Shown piece after piece: positions 46,337 to 55,160 of a stretch of 64,000 nucleotides of DNA. This DNA is from Flavobacterium subsaxonicum WB 4.1-42 = DSM 21790 (GTDB taxonomy: Bacteria; Bacteroidota; Bacteroidia; Flavobacteriales; Flavobacteriaceae). Position 1 is the first letter of the stretch. The number at the start of each line of letters is the position of its first letter. The position numbers were made by a program, and so were the translations under genes. Under the pieces are notes generated by a model, which worked only from the letters and a program-made list of their open reading frames with translations, searched no databases and had not been told where the DNA came from. The stretch lies in contig NZ_KE383909.1 in assembly GCF_000422725.1 (NCBI RefSeq), positions 53,419 to 117,418 on the forward strand, read 5' to 3'.

Positions 46337-46354
46337 GTAGGTAGTATAAGCGAT

Positions 46355-46933
46355 ATGAAAAAATATACGGTTCAGGATGTATTTAAAGGGGTTAATTTTT
46401 CACTTTTGGAGTTAGAGATTGCCGAAAAAGCATTCGAAGAGATTCTGGTAAAAAAAGGCGACGTTTTATTAACCCCGGGACAATTTGTGCCCTACCAGTA
46501 TTTTGTTTTTAGCGGTTGCCTTAGAACGTATTTTATATCTGAAACCGGAAAAGAGTACACCTTGCAGTTTGCTATTAAAGATTGGTGGATTACCGATTAC
46601 ACTGCTTTTTTTACTAACGAAAAATCGATGTTCTATGTAGATTGTGTTACCGATGCTGTTATCTGCAAAATTTCTAAAGAAAGTATGGAACAGCTTTACA
46701 AAGAGGTGCCACAAATAGAGAGTTTTTTCAGGGTTAAGATGGAACGGTTTTTTGGCAGCTACCAAAAACGGATACTATCTGACCTGGCCTCGTCGGCAGA
46801 GGAAAAGTACCTGCGGTTTGTAAAATCGTACCCGGATATCGAAAAGAACATAAAAAACTATCACCTGGCCTCTTACCTGGGCATTACCACCGAAAGCCTT
46901 AGCAGGGTACGCCACGAATTGGCTAAAAAATAG
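46355..46933 (+). CDS. Crp/Fnr-like regulator
   Basis: This 192-residue protein has an N-terminal cNMP-binding-like barrel (KKGDVLLTPGQFVPYQYFV, GWWITDYTAF-like KDWWITDYTAF) and a C-terminal segment, YHLASYLGITTESLSRVRHE, that is the HTH recognition region. It belongs to the Bacteroidetes group that often lacks cAMP-binding residues. The protein at 50530 is a clear paralog (shared LQFA, WWITDYTAF, SYLGIT.ESLSRV). It is divergent from the hydrolase at 45322. Confidence 0.85.
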   Translation: MKKYTVQDVFKGVNFSLLELEIAEKAFEEILVKKGDVLLTPGQFVPYQYFVFSGCLRTYFISETGKEYTLQFAIKDWWITDYTAFFTNEKSMFYVDCVTDAVICKISKESMEQLYKEVPQIESFFRVKMERFFGSYQKRILSDLASSAEEKYLRFVKSYPDIEKNIKNYHLASYLGITTESLSRVRHELAKK

Positions 46934-46961
46934 ACTAATTACTATAACATATAATTACATA

Positions 46962-46988
46962 AGGATAGCAGCAATGCTATCCTTTTTG
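46962..46988 (+). terminator. Terminator of the second Crp-like gene
   Basis: AGGATAGCA and TGCTATCCT form a perfect 9-bp stem with GCAA loop, followed by TTTTGTTTT. Confidence 0.8.
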
Positions 46989-47127
46989 TTTTAATGTATT
47001 CTAATTCAGTTGGTTTTAATTTTTAACGATACTTGTTTATTACCATACATCAATTTTTTAGGGGTATAGATTGCAGACCTTTGAAGTGTAATATTAAAGC
47101 ATTTTAAAATCTAAAATCGATACGATC

Positions 47128-47418
47128 ATGGAAAAAGAAGTAATTGTAAAATGGACAATAAAGGAGACAGAAACTGCCGAGATTCTAAAACTATTACCGG
47201 CTCTTGCCGAAGCTACTAAAAAAGAACCTGGTAATGTTTACTACGCTATTTACCAGAGCGAAACCAACCCGCACGAACTGATACTGCACGAACGCTACAC
47301 CGATGCCCAGGCGCAGGAAGACCACAAAAATTCTGCACATTACCAGGCAATTGTGGCCGGTAAAATAATCCCTCATTTAGAGGCCCGCGAGGTATATGTT
47401 GTTAAACAGCTATTCTAA
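47128..47418 (+). CDS. Putative quinol monooxygenase (ABM domain)
   Basis: This 96-residue protein is a complete antibiotic-biosynthesis-monooxygenase-type ferredoxin-like fold: EVIVKWTIKE strand, long helix, NVYYAIYQSETNPHELILHERYTDAQAQEDH and a final strand. YgiN-like relatives oxidise quinols without a cofactor. It is followed 41 nt later by a DJ-1 family gene, so the two probably form an oxidative or carbonyl stress unit. Confidence 0.82.
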   Translation: MEKEVIVKWTIKETETAEILKLLPALAEATKKEPGNVYYAIYQSETNPHELILHERYTDAQAQEDHKNSAHYQAIVAGKIIPHLEAREVYVVKQLF

Positions 47419-47459
47419 ACATCAAACCATCATAACTATAAATTTTAAGATCAGAAATC

Positions 47460-48128
47460 ATGAAAAAAGTACTAATTATTGTTTCTAACGCCAACACTAT
47501 TGGTCCAAACAACAGAAGAACAGGTAATTTTTTACCTGAAGTGGCACACCCTTATGCCGAATTTGACAGGGCACAGTACCAGATAGATTTTGCCAGCCTT
47601 AACGGAGATACTCCGTATCTTGATGACCTTCAGTCTGCTGCCGACCCCGATAACTTGGCTTTTTTAACAGGTAAAGGCTGGGCAGCCATGCAAAAAGCAG
47701 TTAAACTGTCTGATGTGGATGTAAGCACTTACGATGCTATTTTTATGCCCGGCGGCCTTGCCCCAATGGTAGACATGCCCGATAATGCACTGCTAAAACA
47801 GGTGGTTAAAGAAACCTACGAGCGCAATGCCGTAGTAGGCGCCGTGTGTCATGGCCCGGTATCGTTGCTAAATGTTAAGCTTAGCGATGGCAGCTACCTT
47901 GTAAACGGCAAAAACATCTCGTCTTTTACAACCGAAGAAGAAGACGCCTACGCAAGAGCTGATGTGCCTTTCGACCTGCAAACGGCACTTACCCAACAGG
48001 GCGCCATATACCACACCGTAGAGCCGTGGGCACCGTTTAGCATTGCCGATGGCAATTTGGTTACCGGTCAAAACCCGGCATCGGGCAAGGGCGTTGCCCA
48101 GAAAATGATCAAAATCCTGGAGGCATAA
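47460..48128 (+). CDS. DJ-1/PfpI family protein (glyoxalase III/Hsp31-like)
   Basis: This 222-residue protein has the nucleophile elbow GAVCHGPVSLL (Cys near 130) and the PGGLAPMVD loop. The NGKNISSFTTEEEDAY segment is typical of the class with glyoxalase or protein-repair activity. Length fits one-domain members without a cap. It is co-transcribed with the quinol-monooxygenase-like gene and ends at a strong terminator. Confidence 0.87.
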   Translation: MKKVLIIVSNANTIGPNNRRTGNFLPEVAHPYAEFDRAQYQIDFASLNGDTPYLDDLQSAADPDNLAFLTGKGWAAMQKAVKLSDVDVSTYDAIFMPGGLAPMVDMPDNALLKQVVKETYERNAVVGAVCHGPVSLLNVKLSDGSYLVNGKNISSFTTEEEDAYARADVPFDLQTALTQQGAIYHTVEPWAPFSIADGNLVTGQNPASGKGVAQKMIKILEA

Positions 48129-48165
48129 TTTACTGTTTCATTACAGCAATATACTTTTTAAATAA

Positions 48166-48200
48166 ACAAAGGCTGCAAGTTATTGCAGCCTTTGTTTGTA
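48166..48200. terminator. Bidirectional terminator
   Basis: ACAAAGGCTGCA and TGCAGCCTTTGT pair over 12 bp with loop AGTTAT between the convergent DJ-1 and peptidase genes. The right flank carries TTTG on the plus strand. Confidence 0.8.
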
Positions 48201-48201
48201 A

Positions 48202-49308
48202 TTATTTGTTGTTTACCTGTTTAATAAATTTAATGATACCGTTCATGTAAAAGGCCTGCTCATCATACATGCTCAGGTGGCTGCCGTTGGCACAATAAAG
48301 GTAGTGCCCGTTTTTAACCTCGGTGCTCATCCATTTTAAATGTTGCGGGTCCATCTCATCATATTTAGCGGCAATTATAAGGGTAGGCACGTATATTTCT
48401 TTAAGGCGGCTGCTAATATCCCAATCTTTCAGGCTTCCTAACAGGCCAAATTCACTGGGCCCCTGTAGCTTGTTATAATAAGGCTGGTTAAGTTTACTCA
48501 ATGCTCTGTTTAGTGGCTCCGGCCATTGTTCCAGCGGTATACGGCAAACAAACTGTGCATAAAAGTGTTTCATGGCCAACTCCATATATTCCGGATTGGC
48601 ATAGTCGTTTTTGGCCGAAAGCTCGTTAATACGCGCCATAGCGTCGGGCGGAATTTGTTTTGCCAGTACCTGTTGTACATAGCGGTTAAATTCTTTTCCG
48701 CTCGAAGTCATGTTAGATACAATCAGGCCTTTAAGGTTACCCTGATATTTTACGGCATATTCCATAGCCAGCAGCCCACCCCAGGAATGCCCAAAAAGAT
48801 AAAAATTGCCCTTATTTAGTTGCAGTGCTTTGCGCACCTGTTCTACCTCATCTACAGCACTGGCAATGTTATATCGGGTAGTATCGTTGGGCTTGTCCGA
48901 ATTGCCAGACCCTAACTCATCATAATAGTAAAACTCAATACCCTCGGCAGGTAAAAAGCTCTCGAATGCTTCAAAATAATCGTGCGGTATGCCCGGGCCA
49001 CCGGCCAATAGCAGCACCTTTATTTTAGGGTTGTTGCCAATGCGTTTGGTCCATACATTATACGTTTTGTTACCTGTGGTAACCGGAATCATTTTTATTC
49101 CTCCTGTTTGCACCTTGGTAGTATCAATATTGTAATAATCAGGCTTATTATGCTGTGTAGCCTGCTCTTGTTTGGAGCACGAAGCAGCTGTAATTAACAT
49201 CAATAACAGTGCAAGACCCATAAGTGGCTTAATAAAACTTTTTAAAGGGTACTGTTTTTTAAAGCGGTAAACGTTCTGTTGGCTTACCAATGGCTTATAA
49301 TCGTTCAT
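48202..49308 (-). CDS. Proline iminopeptidase-like S33 hydrolase, lipoprotein
   Basis: This 368-residue protein starts with a membrane segment ending in the lipobox ITAASC, so it is probably lipid-anchored. LLAGGPGIPHDYF is the oxyanion loop, YYDELGSGNSD and FGHSWGGLLAMEY (Ser nucleophile) are S33 proline iminopeptidase signatures, and GSHLSMYDEQ holds the His. The frame opens at 49332; ATG at 49308 (MNDYKPLVSQQ) is my choice, but a start nearer the hydrophobic segment is possible. It would cleave N-terminal proline or related amides. Confidence 0.83.
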   Translation of the reverse strand: MNDYKPLVSQQNVYRFKKQYPLKSFIKPLMGLALLLMLITAASCSKQEQATQHNKPDYYNIDTTKVQTGGIKMIPVTTGNKTYNVWTKRIGNNPKIKVLLLAGGPGIPHDYFEAFESFLPAEGIEFYYYDELGSGNSDKPNDTTRYNIASAVDEVEQVRKALQLNKGNFYLFGHSWGGLLAMEYAVKYQGNLKGLIVSNMTSSGKEFNRYVQQVLAKQIPPDAMARINELSAKNDYANPEYMELAMKHFYAQFVCRIPLEQWPEPLNRALSKLNQPYYNKLQGPSEFGLLGSLKDWDISSRLKEIYVPTLIIAAKYDEMDPQHLKWMSTEVKNGHYLYCANGSHLSMYDEQAFYMNGIIKFIKQVNNK

Positions 49309-49445
49309 AGTTTTTTGTTTAAAATCTAACACAAATATCTATATAGATGGCTGCCTGCGCATTCACCTATGTTAATAAGTAGCATCCCCAAAAGTGTGGC
49401 GATTTATTAGATATTTTTTCGTATCCCTTACAATGCAAGGCATTT

Positions 49446-49665
49446 AATTTTAACCACAAAGGCACAAAACAATCATAGATAAATAACACAAAGCCTGCTA
49501 AGACAACCACCTAAAAGTGGAAGAACACAAGGCAATAGTTATGCAGCCTTGTGTACTTTGTAAGACAACAGAGTTGTCTTTTCGTGTACTTGTATTTCAT
49601 ATAAAACTTTGTGAGCCTTGTGGTTAAGTTTCTTTTGGCCTTTGTAGCCTTCGTGGTAAAAATTT
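49446..49665. repeat. Nested hairpin repeat element, about 220 bp
   Basis: The ends are imperfect inverted repeats (TTTTAACCACAAAGGCACAA on the left, GCCTTCGTGGTAAAAA on the right). Within lie ACACAAGGC/GCCTTGTGT (49525-49533/49546-49554), AAGACAAC-AGA-GTTGTCTT (49562-49580), CCAC/GTGG (49507-49520) and a second end-like copy reading CTTTGTGAGCCTTGTGGTTAA. No protein frame is present. It looks like a non-coding mobile repeat or several copies inserted in each other, filling the 398-nt gap. Confidence 0.6.
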
Positions 49666-49706
49666 AAGGAATGTGTGTGTATGATGGCTTATAAGCGGGA
49701 GATGGT

Positions 49707-50342
49707 TTAGATGTTTTTTCGTATCCTGCTTAGCGATTGGGGTGCAACATCAAGATAAGAAGCTATATAGTAGTTAGAGAACATATTGAGCAGGTGCGGC
49801 TCATCTGCCAAAAATTTCTTGTAACGGTCTGTAGCCGATAGTGTAAGCAGGGTAGACAATCGGTCGTATATCATAATAAAAGCCCTCTCATTAACAAGGC
49901 GCATCCATTTTTCAAAAAGTGCACAATTATAGGTCAGAAAATGTACATCATCCCTCGAAAATCTAAGGGCAGTTACATCAGTAAGTGTTTCGATAGAAAT
50001 GGTAGCCGGTGCACCCGAGAGAAAGCTTTTGTAATCTACCGCAAATACATTTTTTACTGAGGCTTCGGGCGTGTTAAAGTGAAAAAACCAGGTGGTTGTT
50101 TTACCGTTATAGTCGGTAAAATAAGAGATACCCTGGCCGCTGACTATAAAATAAATGTATTTACCGTCGGCTCCGGTTTCCAGCAGGCGGCATCCTTTTT
50201 TAAAAGCCACCGGTTTGCAATGCCCGGCAATTAAGGCTATCATATCGATATCCATCGGAAGATCTTGAGATACAAATTCGAAAAAAGGCAGGGCAAAAAT
50301 CTGGCCTTCAGTCATTTTTGATTTATCTAATGTATTGTCCAT
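49707..50342 (-). CDS. Crp/Fnr-like regulator
   Basis: This 211-residue protein has a barrel (FKKGCRLLETGADGKYIYFIVSG) and a C-terminal HTH region (YYIASYLDVAPQSLSRIRKN). The frame opens at 50435, but ATG at 50342 begins a natural N-terminus, and a TAATTTTG box lies at 50386-50379. It differs from the paralogs at 46355 and 50530. No clear target is adjacent, apart from the convergent-facing peptidase side. Confidence 0.82.
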   Translation of the reverse strand: MDNTLDKSKMTEGQIFALPFFEFVSQDLPMDIDMIALIAGHCKPVAFKKGCRLLETGADGKYIYFIVSGQGISYFTDYNGKTTTWFFHFNTPEASVKNVFAVDYKSFLSGAPATISIETLTDVTALRFSRDDVHFLTYNCALFEKWMRLVNERAFIMIYDRLSTLLTLSATDRYKKFLADEPHLLNMFSNYYIASYLDVAPQSLSRIRKNI

Positions 50343-50529
50343 AATGCAGGTAACATTTGTAAACTTAAACTGTGATGACAAAATTAGAGCAATATTGTAA
50401 ATTTTTAATGCTGAAAATATAGCTGATCCCGACAATTAGTTATACATATCAAAGAGGTATTTGCAGGGGTAAGCATTATGTAATTATTTTGATAGAAAAT
50501 ACTTTGCAACAGTTTTAATACGCAAAAAA

Positions 50530-51114
50530 ATGAAATCCTGTACTGTACAAGAAATGTTCGGGGTAATAAACCTCACCCAAAAAGAAACTGATACTATAGC
50601 AGGTGCTATCAGGAAAATTTCTGTGCAAAAAGGATGCATTATTTTGAGTGAAGGCCAGCCGGCCACTTATCTGTATTTTGTGCGCAGCGGTTGTTTACGT
50701 ACTTATTTTATTGATGCCAGTGGTAAAGAATATACCTTGCAATTTGCGGTTAATGGCTGGTGGATTACCGATTATACCGCTTTTTTAGACGATGGCTGTG
50801 CAATGCTAAATATAGAGTGCCTGCAGGATGCCGTGGTGTACCAGTTGCCTAAAAAAAGTCTTGAAGGTTTGTACAGGCAAATTCCGCAGATAGAAAAATT
50901 TTATAGGGAGCGGGTAGAAAAATCACTCATCAGTTTTCAAAAAAGGTTGTTATCTACCATGGTGCAATCGGCACAGGAACGATACATGATGTTTATAACC
51001 ATGTATCCAAACATCTATAAAATGGTTAAAAATTATCATGTTGCCTCTTATCTGGGCATAACACCGGAGAGCTTGAGCCGGGTTAAAAAAAATTTGGCCT
51101 CTTTGTTAATCTAA
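50530..51114 (+). CDS. Crp/Fnr-like regulator, paralog of the gene at 46355
   Basis: This 194-residue protein matches the one at 46355 along most of its length (SGCLRTYFI, GKEYTLQFA, GWWITDYTAF, YHVASYLGITPESLSRVKK). It has a barrel domain and a C-terminal HTH but no obvious ligand-binding arginine. Its 3' end overlaps the sigma-54 activator on the other strand by 9 nt. Its target is unclear. Confidence 0.85.
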   Translation: MKSCTVQEMFGVINLTQKETDTIAGAIRKISVQKGCIILSEGQPATYLYFVRSGCLRTYFIDASGKEYTLQFAVNGWWITDYTAFLDDGCAMLNIECLQDAVVYQLPKKSLEGLYRQIPQIEKFYRERVEKSLISFQKRLLSTMVQSAQERYMMFITMYPNIYKMVKNYHVASYLGITPESLSRVKKNLASLLI

Positions 51115-52671
51115 AAGATAGTGCCTTTTTTTGATACCCAGTTTTTCCATTTTAGAGTTGAGTGTAGTAGGGGGTATATCCAGCAGCGATGCTGCACCAT
51201 TAGGGCCGGATACTTTGCCCTTACAAAATTTAAGCACAGTAAGAATATACTCTTTTTCAAACTCGTTCCAGGGCTTTATAATGGTAGTGCCACCAGCCGG
51301 GGCAGCTGGTTTTTGGTTGCCAACGGGCACATCTTTAATAACCTTATCCGGAGATAGCAGTACGGCACGTTCTATGGCATGCTCCAGCTCGCGTACATTG
51401 CCCGGCCAATGATACATGCTAAGTGCATTAAGTGCCCTGGCGGCAATGGTTTTAACAGGCCGCTTATTTTTAGTGCAGTAACGGTTTATAAAAAAGTGTA
51501 CTAAATGGGGCAAATCATCCAAACGTTCCCTTAGCGGGGGAATGTTTATAGGAAAGACGTTGAGCCTGTAAAACAAATCGGCCCTGAAATTACCGGCAGT
51601 AACCTGGTCCTGCAAATCTTTGTTGGTAGCGGCAATAATGCGGGTATCTACCGTAATGGTAGTAGTACCGCCAATACGCTGAATTTCTTTTTCCTGCAAT
51701 GCCCTTAGTAATTTTACCTGCAATTCCAGGGGCATTTCGCATACATCATCCAAAAACAATGTACCCGTATGGGCCAGTTCAAACTTACCGATCTTTTTGG
51801 CTACGGCCCCGGTAAAGCTGCCTTTTTCGTGCCCAAATAGTTCGCTCTCTAAAAGGTTATGGGGTATTGCGGCACAATTTATTTTTATAAACGGTTTAGA
51901 ATGCCTGTCAGAATTATAATGCACGGCGTTTGCCACCAGCTCTTTACCGGTGCCGCTTTCGCCCTGTATTAAAACACCGCTGTTAGTGTTGCTTACCAGC
52001 TGTATAAGGCTGCGTACTTTGTGCATGGGTTGGCTGTTGCCTATAATTCCCATTGAATTTACGGTCTCAGTTGTAGCTGGTAAAGCTCCGGTTTTAGCTT
52101 CAGGCGTAACCGTGATTATCTTTTCGAGCAAAATTATGTTAGCCAGTGTAATTGACAGTTGCACCAATAGCATTTTAATAAGGTGCAGGCTGTTTCGTTG
52201 CGGGGTTCCTTTTTCAAAGCCTATAAATAACACTCCCTTATACTGTTTGGATGGTAAAGCGCAGCAAACCATAGTAACTATATTTTCCTGAAAAGCACCT
52301 TGAATGCAGGAGGGTATACCCGCTGTTTGCCGATAGTCATTCCTGGACAGGATAACGGGTTCTGGGGCATTTACAACCGAATTAAAAATATCCATATTCT
52401 TACTGTAGCTATCGCCTTTGTGCTTAATATATTCTACAGCATTATTATGGTAAAAAAGCTTATATACCTGTTGGCATTCGCTTTCAAGGCAAATCATAAA
52501 ACGGCTAAAACCTATTGTGTTTTTAATTATGGTATTTACCACATTGTTTAGCTCTTTTGTTGTGGTAACACACGCCAGGGCACCGCTCATGGCAATAAGC
52601 TGCGATTGTTGCGCCTCTCTTTGCTTTAAGTGGGCTATTATATCATTATTATTATCTAAAATGTATGTCAT
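51106..52671 (-). CDS. GAF-domain sigma-54-dependent activator (FhlA-like)
   Basis: This 521-residue regulator has an N-terminal GAF-like domain (about 20-180), AAA+ domain with Walker A GESGTGKE and sigma-54 loop GSFTGA, and a Fis-type HTH (PNGAASLLDIPPTTLNSKMEK). The Walker B segment reads TLFLDDVCEMP, with Asp where most family members have the catalytic Glu. It has no receiver domain. It starts 19 nt after the response regulator upstream and is probably in its operon. Confidence 0.9.
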   Translation of the reverse strand: MTYILDNNNDIIAHLKQREAQQSQLIAMSGALACVTTTKELNNVVNTIIKNTIGFSRFMICLESECQQVYKLFYHNNAVEYIKHKGDSYSKNMDIFNSVVNAPEPVILSRNDYRQTAGIPSCIQGAFQENIVTMVCCALPSKQYKGVLFIGFEKGTPQRNSLHLIKMLLVQLSITLANIILLEKIITVTPEAKTGALPATTETVNSMGIIGNSQPMHKVRSLIQLVSNTNSGVLIQGESGTGKELVANAVHYNSDRHSKPFIKINCAAIPHNLLESELFGHEKGSFTGAVAKKIGKFELAHTGTLFLDDVCEMPLELQVKLLRALQEKEIQRIGGTTTITVDTRIIAATNKDLQDQVTAGNFRADLFYRLNVFPINIPPLRERLDDLPHLVHFFINRYCTKNKRPVKTIAARALNALSMYHWPGNVRELEHAIERAVLLSPDKVIKDVPVGNQKPAAPAGGTTIIKPWNEFEKEYILTVLKFCKGKVSGPNGAASLLDIPPTTLNSKMEKLGIKKRHYLLD

Positions 52672-52690
52672 AAAAAATAAAAGGTTTAGA

Positions 52691-54058
52691 TTAATAATAT
52701 TGCTGACTAATACCCAGTTTTTTCATTTTAGCATAAAGCGTTGTAGTAGGAATCTTCAGTATCCCGGCAGCGCCGTTTTGTCCGCCAACTTTACCACCGC
52801 ATGCCTGTAATACCTGCATTATGTGGTTGCGTTCCATGTCTTCCAACGACTGCAATGCACCTTGTTGCAGTGGAGCAGACGGAATATTTGCACTTTCAGG
52901 AAGGTTAACCTCGTCTATCTCGTTACCTGTGGCAAGCAGCGTACTGCGTTCTATAAGATGTTCTAATTCGCGTACATTGCCGGGCCAGTTATACGATTGT
53001 AATTGCTCCAGCACCTGTGGCGTAAAACCCGTTATTGCCCTGCTGTTGGCCGCACTAAATTTTTTAAGAAAGTAGTAAGCAAGCAGCTGTATATCATCTT
53101 TTCGCTCCCGCAGTGGCGGCAACTCTATGGGGAATATGTTAAGCCTGTAATACAGGTCGAGCCTGAAATTACCCTCGGCAACCTCGTGTTCCAGGTTGCG
53201 GTTGGTGGCAGCAATAATACGAACATCAACCTTAATGGCCTGGTTGCCGCTTATGCGCTCAATTTCTTTTTCCTGCAATACCCGCAGTAGTTTGGCCTGT
53301 GCATCCAGGGGTAGCTCTCCAATTTCATCCAGAAAAAGTGTGCCTCCGTTGGCCTGCTCAAATTTACCTATCCGCTGTGTATTAGCGCCGGTAAAAGCCC
53401 CTTTTTCGTACCCAAAAAGCTCTGACTCCAACAACGATAACGGCAATGCCGCGCAGTTTACCACCACCATCGGCTTGTTTTTTCGGGTGGAATTTTCATG
53501 TATAGAATGCGCTATCCTTTCTTTACCGGTGCCGCTTTCGCCTGTAATAAGTACCGATGTATCTGTAGGTGCAACAATGCTTATTTTAGTAAATATGTCG
53601 TTAAGCAACTTACTTTTGCCTATAATCCCTGTAATAGCCAGTTGCTTTCTGTGTGCCTGAACAGATGTTTTTGCATGATTTTCGGCAGCATAGCGGTAAC
53701 GGGCTATATCCAGCATAACTAAAAGATCTCTCTGCCTGAAGGGCTTTACCAAAAAGCCATAAGGCTGCGTTTTTTTAACGGCCTCCAGGGTAGACTGGTT
53801 TGTATTGGCAGATATAAACAAAAAAGGCGTTTTGCACTCTAACAGCTCCCACGCCAGGTCTATACCGGTTTCATCGCCTTTAAGGATGATATCCAGGAGT
53901 ACCCAATCCGGTTTTTTAGCGGTTACCATAGCCCTTGCCTGTGTTGCCGATGATGCTATGCCCACAACCGTATAGCCCTCTTTTTTCAATATCATTTTCA
54001 GGTCATTGGCTACAATAAACTCGTCTTCAACAATTAATATTTTTTCTTTATTTTCCAT
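52691..54058 (-). CDS. NtrC-family sigma-54 response regulator
   Basis: This 455-residue protein has a receiver with Asp56 in WVLLDIILK, Lys in LVKPFR, AAA+ with GESGTGKE, GAFTGA and TLFLDEIGELP, and an HTH (QNGAAGILKIPTTTLYAKMKK) close to that of the neighbouring activator. No kinase is adjacent; the TPR kinase at 56395 is the nearest candidate partner on the same strand. Its promoters are not known. Confidence 0.92.
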   Translation of the reverse strand: MENKEKILIVEDEFIVANDLKMILKKEGYTVVGIASSATQARAMVTAKKPDWVLLDIILKGDETGIDLAWELLECKTPFLFISANTNQSTLEAVKKTQPYGFLVKPFRQRDLLVMLDIARYRYAAENHAKTSVQAHRKQLAITGIIGKSKLLNDIFTKISIVAPTDTSVLITGESGTGKERIAHSIHENSTRKNKPMVVVNCAALPLSLLESELFGYEKGAFTGANTQRIGKFEQANGGTLFLDEIGELPLDAQAKLLRVLQEKEIERISGNQAIKVDVRIIAATNRNLEHEVAEGNFRLDLYYRLNIFPIELPPLRERKDDIQLLAYYFLKKFSAANSRAITGFTPQVLEQLQSYNWPGNVRELEHLIERSTLLATGNEIDEVNLPESANIPSAPLQQGALQSLEDMERNHIMQVLQACGGKVGGQNGAAGILKIPTTTLYAKMKKLGISQQYY

Positions 54059-54222
54059 TTATAAGCAATGCTGTAGCCCAGCTTCTATTTTTATATAAAG
54101 TTAATTTTTATTATTACATCATTATCAGGTGGGCAATTAAAACTAAGGTAGCAACTTTGCTGTACCTGCAAAATAAGCAAAAACCATCTTTAGTTATAAA
54201 AATCAAATATTGAGGGTAATAA

Positions 54223-55020
54223 CTATACGTTACTTTTATTGCGGAAATCTTTAGGCGTAAACCCGGTATGCTTCTTAAAAAAGGTAGTAAAATAAGATAC
54301 GTATGCAAAACCTAACCGATAAGAAATTTCTTTAATTGTAAATGACGGATCTTCAAGCAGGCTTTGGGCAGCAAGAATTGTTTTCTCTGCAATCCAGTGG
54401 CTTACCATTTTGCCGGTTTGCTCTTTAATTACCGTGTATAAATAATTTTCGTGCACGCCCTGCATTGCAGCATAGTCTTTTACCCGCAGCTGTAGGGTGG
54501 CCTTGCCCTGCTGCAATTGCTGGTAATGCTGTTCGAGGTTTTTTATAAATTGCATTACTATATCAGGCTCTTTATCCTTAACCGGCCCGGTATATCCGTC
54601 CCAAAAATGTTGCTTAACCCGCAGTAAAAGACGGGTTAGCAGGTTGGCAATAATATTGTTTTTAAAATGCGAATTTTCTTTTTGTACCTGCCCGATCTGG
54701 AGGCAAATTTTGCTCAGGTCTGTAAGCACTTCAGTATCGGCCAGCCTTGGCACAACCGATTCGAGTATTAGGAACGGGAATGTTTTAAAGAGTGCCACAC
54801 CGGCATATTTTGCAAGAAAATGTTCAGAAAACGTAAGGTGGTACACCTCTGTAATGTTTTGCCATTCCAGCTGCCGGTGCATATTTGGTCGGCTAAAAAA
54901 AAGTGTACCCGGTTTTATAGCAAATGTGTTTGTTTTTGTTGAATAACAGCCCAAGGCATCTATGGTTAGGGTAAGTGAAAAACAATTGGCCCTAAACCAC
55001 ATAGGGGTACCATAAGGCAT
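54223..55020 (-). CDS. AraC-family transcriptional regulator
   Basis: This 265-residue protein has an N-terminal cupin-like sensing part and a C-terminal double HTH (SFTIKEISYRLGFAYVSYFTTFFKKHTGFTPKDFR). It is paralogous to the gene immediately upstream. The same reading frame stays open upstream of the ATG at 55020 to about 55182, and its translation (FEDEEIESFNIRLIHAG) lines up with the N-terminus of the paralog, yet no ATG, GTG or TTG is in frame there. The true start may therefore be non-standard and lie near 55150. Confidence 0.82.
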   Translation of the reverse strand: MPYGTPMWFRANCFSLTLTIDALGCYSTKTNTFAIKPGTLFFSRPNMHRQLEWQNITEVYHLTFSEHFLAKYAGVALFKTFPFLILESVVPRLADTEVLTDLSKICLQIGQVQKENSHFKNNIIANLLTRLLLRVKQHFWDGYTGPVKDKEPDIVMQFIKNLEQHYQQLQQGKATLQLRVKDYAAMQGVHENYLYTVIKEQTGKMVSHWIAEKTILAAQSLLEDPSFTIKEISYRLGFAYVSYFTTFFKKHTGFTPKDFRNKSNV

Positions 55021-55160
55021 CCCGGCATGGATTAACCGGATATTGAAACTCTCAATTTCCTCATCCTCAAAAGGCTTTAGTGTGGACTTTCCACAGTATT
55101 CTAAGGTGTTATTAAGGTCGCTGTAATTGGTGGTATTTGTAATAATGATCAGGATAAATT

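Noticed and set aside
47059..47074. Possible sigma-54 site before the quinol monooxygenase gene
   Set aside because: Only GG and TTGC match at the right spacing; the CAC block is absent.
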